64,000 nucleotides of DNA from Trema orientale. Its lineage: Eukaryota; Streptophyta; Magnoliopsida; Rosales; Cannabaceae. A program made the translations under genes and the position numbers. Under the pieces are notes generated by a model, which worked only from the letters and a program-made list of their open reading frames with translations, had not been told where the DNA came from and searched no databases. Below are positions 21,997-31,619 of the stretch, in pieces. The stretch's first letter is position 1, and each line of letters opens with the position of its first letter. Location: the NCBI GenBank assembly GCA_002914845.1, contig JXTC01000004.1, positions 313,996 through 377,995 on the forward strand, read 5' to 3'.

Positions 21997-23007
21997 CAAA
22001 GCTGTCAGAATTGGGCACCACAACAATCAAGACTGCTGCTCTTGTATTGATAAGAGAGTTAAAGAGTCCTGTTGTACTGCAGAGCCAGAAATGCTTACAT
22101 ATATACAGGCGTATACTGTGAAGTATGAGTGTAAGAGGAGTGTGAGAGAGGAGTTCTGGCCAAAAATGTCAAAATTTTGTGTGTTCCTAATAAAAACCAC
22201 GCTAAATATCACATCTGTCATCACTCACCAGTCACCACCGCTTATAATTTCACCAAGCAAAAGTTTTATCCAGTGTTTAATACTCATGTAATTATAATTA
22301 TAAACCCCAACCCCATCATATAACCATCCCCACTTAAGCACAAGAGCAAAGCTCGGCTACAGTTATTGTGGTTTAAGGGGAAGAGAACAACAGAGCAAAT
22401 AGTTTGTTCTTTTCCTATTCAACCACAAAAAAAGAGTAAATGGGTTTTCCATCTTATACAAAAAGAAGAATAAATAAACTGATCACGATGAAATTTCTCT
22501 CTATCCCTCTCTTTTCTCAGCAACCAAACAGGAATCGGTTAAAAGGAGTTCAAAACACAACCCAATACAACAATCCAACTATACATACAGAGCTCACAAC
22601 GATACCCAAAATTCCTCGTCAGCAAACTCATTTTCACTTGGATAAGAGTAATAAGACACTCAAAAATTGTCTACGAGGGAGAACCCTAATCTATTTTCCA
22701 ATTCAGATGCAAATGAAATTGTTTGAATATAAACCCTAGAAATTGTTTGAACGTTTTTTGGGTAAAAGAATAAAGCCGATGCAGATGCAAGAGAAGAGAA
22801 AAGGAGAAGGAAATTTCGAGGCTACCTGCTATAGATCGAGTCGAACTCGTCAATCGCCGGAGCGAATCTGATGAATGGAGCTTCAAGCTTCGTCGATGGC
22901 AGAGGAGGAATCTGAGGTGATGAGCCGAGGTTGAAGCTTCGTCGATGTACCAGCCAGCATTTATTTTCTGAGTTGGGCTTGGAAGCAGTTTTGTGATACA
23001 AGCCCAC
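21997..23007 (-). other. Upstream exon candidates of the kinesin-tail gene
   Basis: A block ending at 22826 (AGCAG|GTAGCC donor) is open from 23007 and reads PFIRFAPAIDEFDSIYS. It joins in phase 2 to 22076-21997 (acceptor CTGCAG, donor TTTG|GTAAGT), which in turn joins in phase 1 to the exon holding the 21417 ATG. All three stay open. Whether this is coding or 5' UTR cannot be decided; the wording matches no family I recognise. Confidence 0.35.
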
Positions 23008-23076
23008 CCAACAAGTACTTATTGGACTCCCGTGTTTTCAAAAGTTTTTGAGTTTAGATAAATACCAAACGGGCCC

Positions 23077-23788
23077 TCAATTTTCAGAGAATAAGCTATA
23101 CCGGTCAGCATTTGTTAAAATATATTAGCAGTCACCACAAAATCGATAGACAACATGGATTTTTCTCCAAGTCAGTAAAATCAAGTAAATTTTACTCAAT
23201 AAATGTACCCTACAATCCAAGAACAAGAAAACATTCATTTTAGCTTCAGCTTGTCATATGGAAAGACATTATGCAAATACGTAAGAACATTAGCGTTAAG
23301 ATTATAAAATGATTGTTACACGAATAAGAGAGTAACTCTATAATAAGGAACCCATATTAACAGAGGTGAGCCAATCCGTAAGAAACAAAATATTGTTAGC
23401 AAAGGAGAAGAAAAAAACAACAAGAACATAAAGCTTTCTTATCCCTCTAGTAGAAGTTGAGAAACCAAAATTTTATTTCACAAATAAAATCATCTTTTGA
23501 AAAAAAAAAAAAAACCAGTAACAAAATCAGTATTGGATTTTGGTACCAAAGAACAAAGTGAGAGAACAGAAAAGATTAAATATTTATGAAACGAAAAGGA
23601 AAAAAGAAACCATAGACCGAAAGAGGTACTCTAATCTGAAGGTTAAGCCACATTTGGCCCATTTAAGAACATAGCTAGCATAATCTTCTATGAGATTAAC
23701 AAAAAAAAAATTAATTGAACAAATATGCTCAAATTAAAGTATGAGTCTTAAATGCAGACATGTCAGTAATCCCCACCTATACACCATC

Positions 23789-23857
<69 letters not shown>

Positions 23858-24332
23858 AACCTTCTATGAATTATTAATCTCAGCCTGTTTAAGTGTTTCT
23901 AATCGCGGACAATAGGACACTAATAAAGACCAAGGCCCCGTTCCTATAATGAACTTTGAAAATCACCAACTATTAGTGAGTAAAAAGATTAAAGACCAAA
24001 GCAAATTTATCATCCCCACGCAGAAATAATTCAGCAACCAAATCTGCATTTAAATTCTGTATCTCATGTCATTCACAATCAACAAACTAGAACCTGAGGT
24101 CCGATGTACATGAGCCAGCTATCTAACATGCCAAAGTAATCAGTTCATTGTTTAAACTCCTCTATCAACTAAACAAGAATAGTCGACATAACGACATTCT
24201 GAGGTATTAGTAGCACTATCAGCATCTATGATGCCCTTTATGCTAAGATTTTTCCACCATTAAAACAACCAGCAACAGGACAAGAAAAAGGTGATCACAG
24301 TAAACATATTGCACCAGCATCCATCCGATGAA
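23077..24332. repeat. Right arm of the large inverted repeat
   Basis: Reverse-complement partner of 17369-18503. The outermost shared sequence is ATCCGATGAAC, ending at 24332; the innermost is near TCAATTTTCAGA at 23077. It contains its own roughly 200-bp insert including a 63-base poly-A tract. The exon-like stretch at 24211-24290 (+) is frameshifted relative to the left-arm copy. With the left arm it could form a hairpin of more than 1 kb if transcribed through. Confidence 0.85.
23792..23854 (+). repeat. Uninterrupted 63-base poly-A tract
   Basis: Sixty-three consecutive A residues inside the insert unique to the right inverted-repeat arm, consistent with a retroposed tail. Such runs are also prone to length error in sequencing. 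Confidence 0.9.
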
Positions 24333-25167
24333 CACAGAAAATGAGTACTAAGTGAGCCAGTTGGTGGGAGCACAGAAAAGTTAAAATTCATTTTGCTATT
24401 TGTGAATTCCAATTAGTGCTGCTTATTGATTCATATGTTACATGTTCTCTTTATATAATCGATCTTCAACCATTCTCCTTTCTTTAGCAATAGTTGCTTT
24501 GAGGTCTATTTAGTTAGCAAATTATGCTATGCGTTCGTCTTATATGGAACCTATTTAGTGTCTTAGGACTTTTTCAAGGGTTGATCTTTCATCTCTATCT
24601 GTCTTAGCTCCTTTTTTTATGCAAATTGGTGAAGATCTCAGTACCCTGCAACTTTGATTCCTACAAAGCTGGAATTGAATAGTGATACAGAGAATTTTGG
24701 GTAATTATTTTTTGAATCATACATGGGCAAATCCATTATGGAAGTTAATGCTAATAATTTTAAGGATAAAAGCTGATCCGAAAATAATATCAGTGATTAA
24801 ATGCTAATATCGGGCTCCACTGAATAGATAAGCCTATTTTGCATCGAAATGCCACATGCAGTTAACTTTGTTAATCCTCAAAGAGAAATGGACTGAGCAA
24901 ATAAAATAACTTTTTAGGAATGTCATAATACTCCCTTCCAAAAAAAAAGTGTCATAATACAAATGATGGATAGTCACACTAGATTAGTGACCATCAATGA
25001 GTTCTTAAAAAGACATATATTTATAATTACATAATATATTGACATCATCACCAATATTATGACACTTCTTAAAAAAGTTATTTTTAAAAATAATCTAAAA
25101 AGTTATTTTGGTCCAAATTAATGTCCATTTTCCCATCTTCAAAAAGAGAGAAAAGGACGTGGATAGG

Positions 25168-25424
25168 ACTAGTTGGGGGTCCTTTTTTCTTTTTTAGGAC
25201 TATATTGATATAGTTACTTTTTTAGGATAAAAACTGAGGACTAAGTAGAGAGGGAAAAAAAAAAAATGCCTTCTAAATTTGCCCATAGCCGAAAGTGAAA
25301 ATAGTAAGTGGAAGCATTTAATGTTTGTTTCTCTCACTTTTCAATCAGCTACCTTTTTTTCTCTTTTTCTTTTTTATCTTTTTTTCTCTTTTTCTTTTTT
25401 ATTCTTGTTCTCTCTCTTTCTCTC

Positions 25425-25455
<31 letters not shown>

Positions 25456-26447
25456 CTTCTTCTTTTTGGTTTCTCTCTTTAAAGATTAGAGCATGTCTAC
25501 TAAAGGAATATGAAAGTTCCAAATTTTAGACCCCATCAAGCTTCATTTCATTCCATTCTCTCTCTCTTTCTCTTTTTCTTAATACTTATTTAACTATTTT
25601 GTAAAAAAAAAAAAAATTTCAGGTGGAAAAAGTGGGATTATATTAGGGAGTTTTTTAGATTTTGAAGGTAAGTAATGAAGCCGTTTAAGATGGATTAAAA
25701 TGGTTGAAATCAGTGCACTTGCCTAAAATTTTTCCATACATATACATATTCATGTTCTTGTTTATTAGGCTTCATCAGAGTCATTGTCTTGGCCTTTGCC
25801 TTTTTCTCGTCTTCTTCTTCTTGTTGGATTCTATTTATATCTCAAATTTATTACAGATTCCTTTCCAAGGTATAATGGAATAACTTTTATATTAAAGGTT
25901 GTGGTGTAGCATTTCGGGTTTGCTTGTTTTATAAGTATCAACTCATGCACTAAAAACTAAGTAACTTGTTCTTAGGTCTTTTTCTTATATCAGAATAAAA
26001 ACAGACAAAAAATTAAGAATAAAATAAACTGTCTTGAATGCAAACCAAGTTAAAAGACTAAAATATTTTAGATTTATTTAGTCAACAACTTTTAACCAAG
26101 TACTAGTTGGGGTCCTTTTTTCTTTTTTAGGATTATATTGATATAGTTACTTTTTTAGGATAAAAACTGAGGACTAAGTATAGAGGGAAAAAAAAAATGC
26201 CTTCTAAATTTGCCCTTAGCTGAAAGTGAAAATAGTAAGTGGAAGCATTTAATGTTTGTTTCTCTCACTTTTCAATCAGCTACCTTTTTTTCTCTTTTTC
26301 TTTTTTATTCTTGTTCTCTCTCTTTCTCTCACTTCTTCTTCTTCTTCTTCTTGTTCTTCTTGGTTTCTCTCTTTAAAGATTAGAGCATGCCTACTAAAGG
26401 AATATGAAAGTTCCAAATTTTAGACCCTATCAAGCTTCATTTCATTC

Positions 26448-26484
<37 letters not shown>

Positions 26485-27042
26485 GGTTCGTGAGTTTCCT
26501 CTCTAGCTCTCTCTTTCTCTTTTTCTTAACACTTATTTAACTATTTTGTTAAAAAAAAAAGAAAATTCAGGTGGAAAAATTGGGATTATATTAGAGAGTT
26601 TTTTAGATTTTGAAGGTAAGTAATGAAACTGCTTAAGATAGATTACGATGGTTGAAATCAGTGCACTTGTCTAGTATTTTTCCATTACATATACATATTC
26701 ATGTTCTTGTTTATTAGGCTTCATCAGAGTCATTGTCTTTGCCTTTGCCTTTTTCTCGTCTTCTGCTTCTTGTTGGATTTTATTTATATCTCAAATTTAC
26801 TACAGATTCCTTTCCAAGGTATAATGGAATAACTTTTATATTAAAGGTTGTGGTGTAGTATTTTGGTTTTGCTTGTTTTGTAAGTATCAATTTATGCACT
26901 AAAAACTAAGTAACTTGTTCTTAGGTCTTTTTCTTATATCAGAATAAAAACAGACAAAAAATTAAGAATAAAATAAACAGTCTTGAATACAAACCAAGTT
27001 AAAAGACTAAAATATTTTAAATTTATTTAGTCAACAACTTTT
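25168..27042. repeat. Tandem direct duplication, two units of about 930 bp
   Basis: Unit A is 25168-26093 and unit B is 26102-27042. Both start ACTAGTTGGGG(G)TCC and end TTAGTCAACAACTTTT. They are nearly identical apart from microsatellite lengths: (TTC)n is longer in A and (TC)n longer in B. A diverged third copy is visible at about 42895-43250. No TG...CA ends or internal region, so they are not LTRs of one element. Confidence 0.85.
25428..25463 (+). repeat. (TTC)n microsatellite
   Basis: About twelve TTC units inside tandem unit A. The matching tract in unit B (about 26333-26351) is shorter and interrupted. Confidence 0.85.
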
Positions 27043-27275
27043 TTATAAAAGGTATATATCCAGGGAGAGAATTGCTTGTTCATTAGAAAATCAATCATCT
27101 CCTGCTCTTTCGCAAGGTCATCCACTACCTTATCGATCTCTTTTGGAGTCGGATACCTAACGCCATTGATAGTTTTAGATGCCGATTTGTTTGATGCTTT
27201 ATCCTCAGCTTTGACATGTAGTAAGCCATTATGATCAATACGAAAGGTAATCTCAATTTGAGGCACACTTCTGCA
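27030..27275 (-). pseudogene. BiP/HSP70 pseudogene fragment, substrate-binding domain
   Basis: Reads VPQIEITFRIDHNGLLHVKA then EDKASNKSASKTI, matching the beta-sandwich end of BiP-type HSP70 (family wording [23 protein letters not shown]). After about 35 residues it diverges from the family. There is no start, no ATPase domain and no KDEL-type end nearby. Same strand and order as the piece at 27791-27967, so both come from one decayed copy. Confidence 0.75.
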
Positions 27276-27790
27276 AAGAGTCATCAAGGAATACATCTAT
27301 CTATGATACGTACGTATATATATGCATATAAGCAAATTTTTATAATTATACATATGTATATATATATATTTTTAAATATCAAGTGTATATTTAATTGGCC
27401 AAGAACAAGAAAGGGGAGTAACCTTGGAGCAGAAAGAATGCTGAATAGATTAAATACCCTAGCTCGTGACAATCTTTCGTCATATATGCTTCGGCTCCAT
27501 ATATCTTTATAGATATATTGATTTGGTAGTCTTGGTTGGTTTCTTCTTTATAGATGACATGAAACTATTTCTCGGTAAGATTTTCATCATAATACCACTA
27601 ACTGTTTTAGTCCTAAAACTAGTAGGAACTATTTCCATTAACCATAACTCTTGTGCTGAAACAGCAAATCTTTAGTATGTACCAAAAAGAAAAACTCACA
27701 AGATAAGATAAATTTCTCTCTATTAGTGATTTTTTTCTTTTTAAAAATAAAGGAAATGGTAAAAAAAAAATGTACAAAAGATGCTATGCC

Positions 27791-27967
27791 GTTTGGAATG
27801 GTGAATTCCACCCAAAACCAAAGCAGCATAGGTAAGAACCTCATCATGATTGACATGAGTAGCCTTGTTTGGTTCTTTCCCATCAAACAAGTCCTTTAAG
27901 AGCTTTGGCACCTTTGGAATTCTTGTACTTCCTCCAACAAGAAGAATAGGGTAAATAGCATCATTGG
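27791..27967 (-). pseudogene. BiP/HSP70 pseudogene fragment, end of ATPase domain
   Basis: On the minus strand this reads [20 protein letters not shown] then [12 protein letters not shown]...[14 protein letters not shown], the phosphate-2/adenosine motif region of HSP70s (family: [13 protein letters not shown]). The roughly 90 residues expected between this and the downstream piece are replaced by about 500 bp of unrelated sequence, and upstream ATPase motifs are missing. Confidence 0.8.
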
Positions 27968-28077
27968 TCCTTAACCTATTACTATTTTGGCATATTGGTC
28001 CCTAACCTATTTTTTGTGTAACATTCTAGTACCTTACGTTTTCTTTTTTGGTATCATTACTCCTTTTAGCATATTCT

Positions 28078-28412
28078 ATCCAAGAGTTAATCTCGAGGTA
28101 AGATGGAGAGTAGGCAATGGGTGTCTTATTCAGGTGTATGATGATCGATGGCTGCTTAGACCATCATTTTTTCAGGTCTGTTCACCTAAAAATCTTGCAG
28201 AAGATAGTATTGTAGCTGATTTAATGTTGGGGAATGGATTGTGGGATGAAAGTCTGATTAAGAGGAACTTCAATCCTTTGGATGCTAGCTTAATTTTGAG
28301 TATACCGATAGGCGTGGTTGATAGAGTGGACAGTTTGGTCTAAGCATTATGACACAAAATCAAATGGAGAATACTCTGTCAAAAGTGGCTTTGAGGTTGC
28401 TATAATATAGAA
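28078..28412 (+). mobile_element. LINE (non-LTR retrotransposon) fragment
   Basis: Reads EVRWRVGNGCLIQVYDDRWL, then RPSFFQV, DSIVADLM, SLIKRNFNPLDASLILSIPI. This matches the region after the reverse transcriptase in plant LINE ORF2 (family wording WRVGNG...W.DPWL). After a frameshift near 28340 it continues as WSKHYDTKSNGEYSVKSGF. No reverse-transcriptase core or tail is present, so it is a dead fragment. Confidence 0.75.
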
Positions 28413-28917
28413 GAGCAGATTGAGTCGTGCCTGTTCGTATCATAATAATAGTGGGTCATACCTCGGTAAAATCCCAAAGAAGTCAAGTTCAAAGCCCAAC
28501 AAGGTGTCCCCTTTGAAGCCCAAAATTGTGTCGCCATTGATGCCTGTCTTTGTGTTGACTTTACAAAAATACCACTTATAGGAATTATCTATCTAAAACT
28601 AACAAAATCTTTTTCCTCCGAAAAGTGAACTTGTTCAGACAAAAACCACATAGGGGACTTTATTAAAGACAACTAGTGGTATTTAGAGTAGCAAAATGAA
28701 GAATGTGGCTCATATTCCTGTAATTATCGCACATATTCCGGTAATTCTCTCTTTTTAAACTTGGGCCCTCTTCGTTTATGACTGAATTTTGGACATCTTT
28801 AAAATAGATTTCTGATTCCAAATATTGGAGCAAAAATGATCGATATATCAATGGCATGTCAATTGTTATCCAACTATTATAAAGATTGATATACTACATA
28901 ATTTAGGTACGAGAAGG

Positions 28918-28920
<3 letters not shown>

Positions 28921-28968
<48 letters not shown>
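28921..28968. repeat. (AT)n microsatellite
   Basis: About 24 uninterrupted AT units. Confidence 0.95.
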
Positions 28969-28971
<3 letters not shown>

Positions 28972-30032
28972 CTATAATGAATTACTATAATGAGGTGTAA
29001 AAGAAGAAAACCTCACTCCAATTTCTCTTTAAACTTTAGGGGCCGGAAATAGTGGGGGAAAGAGAAAAGATTAGTTGGGTACTTTGGTTTGATACTTTCA
29101 AAAAATTACCAAAGGTTCCATTAATAAAAAAAAAAAAAAAAAAAAAGAGAAGTGGGGTGAGATACTGTTGGTATATGATATTTGCCTTTTATCTAAGTAT
29201 GTTAACTTATAAAGGAATTGTATTTGCTGACCTCTGTCCCCCACCTAGGCAGGGCCGGTGGCTTTTTGCTTCCATAGATATTTTGGATTTGGAAGGTCAA
29301 AAGGGTTCATCTTTTACTTTCGTGCATATCTTTTCTTAAAGTAGAGAAAGTGACACCAATTAGTAGTAGAAGCTTTACTTTTCACCATCTCACAAAATTC
29401 TTTTGCTTCAATTTTTCATGGTGATGCTGGTCCAGTTTTCCATTTTCTCTTTAATATGCTTCATCTTATGCACTTAATTTACATACGTAACAATCCAAGG
29501 ACTCGTGTAATATGATAGTTGATTATATAATATTATATACCTCTTGTCTCGTGTATCATATTAACGCTACTAACTCTCTTACTCATCTTACAATTAAGTT
29601 ATTGAGAAGGTGACCAGGAATCAAGAATTAAGGACCTTGAGCCACCAATCACGAGTGCTACGATTTTCGAAACCTTATCCCCTGAGAATAATGCTGTTGT
29701 AAAACAAAATGTTTGGGAAACACAAAGGCCTGGCCTATTGCAACAACGTTATGGGAAGTTGGCAAACTATAGTGGTCCAAACTTAGCATATGGCTTTTAA
29801 TTTGTAAGAACCTCAATTGCTTAAAAGACTCCACTCAATTTTTTTATTTTTTTATTTTTTCTAATCAGTAGAAAAAAAGGGTCCCAAACACAAAGCATAA
29901 CTAGAAAAGACAACCATAGGAGTTTTTCCTTTACTCTACTTTCTACTAAGCAACTGAGAATGAGATTCTGCATTTACACCAAAGATAAAGCATCTAAATT
30001 CTTATCCAAACCATAGACGAAAGTAGCTTTAT

Positions 30033-31452
30033 CTACTGTTTTCTGAGAGTAGAATGTGCTGGTGAGGCAGATGAGACCGATGCCGCCCAAAACTGCGCGT
30101 TCTTTACCTTTGATATACTCGCCAACACGCTCAGCGGGGTCACGTCTCCTACTACTGTCACCTTCTTTGCTGCAAAGTCTATGTTGAAAGATGTCACTCC
30201 TGCACTCCCACAATTGCCAAAACCAGAATATGTTGATCTTAATTAGTATAACTTGTGTAACATTAGCATTTATATATTTTTGTGTGACTAATATTAAGTA
30301 TTTTTCTTTCTCACACTAGCCAGAAAATAAAAGGAAGAAAAGAAACAGTTAAATCATTTTCAAGAAAAGTGGCCATAATGACTATTGTTAACAGGGAAGA
30401 GTTGGCTGAAAAAGGTAGCAATCATGTAAAATGTGGAAAATGATGGCCATTTCTAACTTTTGAGGAACCAAACACAAAGTTGTAGGATCACAAGGCAATA
30501 TGTGTACCTTCCATTCTAGACAGATGTTTCCTCACTTTCCCTTCACAGCCTCTACAGTGCAAGGACACCCTCAGGACCACAACCTGCAATCAAACTCCAT
30601 TAGAATTCCAACAACAATGGAGCTTTTTCAACCAATAATGGACCATAGTCTTCTAGATTTCATTACTATATTCTCATAAATAAAAGATAGAACACAATTT
30701 GTTTTTTGTTTTTTGTTTTTTTTTTTAAAATAAACTTCCAAACCGGCAACATGTTTTGGAGCTTTGCATTGTGAACAATTGCATAACGTACTCGGGTTAG
30801 CTCGAATTACCTGGTCTGAAGAAGCTGGTTTGGACTGATAAGAGGAGGAAGAGTCTTTTGTAGCAGCAATGGACTCCTCCTGGTTCACTGCAGTTAACTG
30901 TGTCTTCTTGTTTCCAACCGGAACCAATCCCAGAACTGGATCATAGTCACATAAGCCATCTAGGAATGCTGGCTCGCTCAAAAGGTATCTTGAGGAGCCA
31001 GGAGGAGTGACCAAATCAGCTGCCTTAGTCCAGCTCTTCGTAGCTACATCACTCGGCGTAGAAGTAGAAGCAAAAGAGCTCGTTTTGATGTAATCAGCGA
31101 GCTTGGCGTGAGAATCACTAGTACTCTTTCTCTTCTGATTTTCATTTTGCTTAGAGGAACTTCCGCTCTTCTTGGTTTGATCATTGGGCTTCGGCTTCGA
31201 GGATTTAGAAGAGCTTTTCTTGGTCTTTTGGAGTTGATGGTAAGACTTGGGATTGATGGGAGGCTGAGAAGAGCAGGGGACACTAGGGAGAGCTCTACCG
31301 CCGCTTCTTCTGGTGTCAGTGATGATCGGATTGTGGCGGTCGATGGCTCTACCGCCAAGTTGAATGGTGGAGGAAGATGATGAAGCTTCATCCATGCTCA
31401 AACATATAGCAGTTGAAGCTTGGGATGCACAGAATATATCTATACCTTTCAT
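30033..31452 (-). CDS. NaKR-like heavy-metal-associated (HMA) domain protein
   Basis: Three exons: 31452-30811, 30583-30508, 30199-30033. GT-AG introns with phases 0 and 1 give 294 residues. Start at MKGIDIFCASQAST, which matches the N-terminus of SODIUM POTASSIUM ROOT DEFECTIVE proteins; the frame is open upstream only through a (GA)n-encoded stretch in the leader. The long N-part (to about 214) is Ser/Lys-rich and disordered. The HMA domain spans about 215-277: VVVLRVSLHCRGCEGKVRKH carries the metal-binding CxxC as C224-R-G-C227, then MEGVTSFNIDFAAKKVTVVG and VLASISKVKNAQFW. NaKR1 in Arabidopsis is a phloem metallochaperone-like protein acting in Na/K balance and long-distance transport. 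No C-terminal CaaX box is seen, unlike HIPPs. Which NaKR paralogue it is cannot be decided. Confidence 0.88.
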
Positions 31453-31532
31453 CTTTGGTTGATATAATGAAAACAAAGAAGGGATAAGCGAGTAGTGGTT
31501 CAGAGAATCTGCATAAATGTGTTCGTGTGAGT

Positions 31533-31563
<31 letters not shown>
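31533..31563. repeat. (GA)n microsatellite in the NaKR-like gene leader
   Basis: A run of about 15 GA units in plus-strand reading, roughly 80-110 bp upstream of the ATG at 31452, in the presumed 5' UTR. It reads as CT-rich in the sense strand. Confidence 0.85.
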
Positions 31564-31568
<5 letters not shown>

Positions 31569-31619
31569 AGAGCTTATTTACAAAGTTTCTTGTTCTGCTT
31601 TTAAGCTTGAAACTCACTC

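Larger units (their letters stand above)
24333..30032. other. 5.7 kb without an intact gene
   Basis: Between the inverted repeat and the NaKR-like gene. It holds the tandem duplication (25168-27042), BiP pseudogene pieces (27030-27275 and 27791-27967), a LINE fragment (28078-28412), an (AT)n run (28921-28968) and anonymous AT-rich DNA (28970-30000). The frames at 25279-25529 are translations of TTC/CTT repeats. Confidence 0.6.

Noticed and set aside
25279-25529. Leu- or Ser-rich frames in tandem unit A
   Set aside because: Translations of CTT/TTC and poly-T tracts; the equivalent part of unit B is not conserved as a frame.
25168-27042. Pair of LTRs of a retrotransposon
   Set aside because: The two copies are separated by only 8 bp, lack TG...CA ends, and have no primer-binding site or coding interior.
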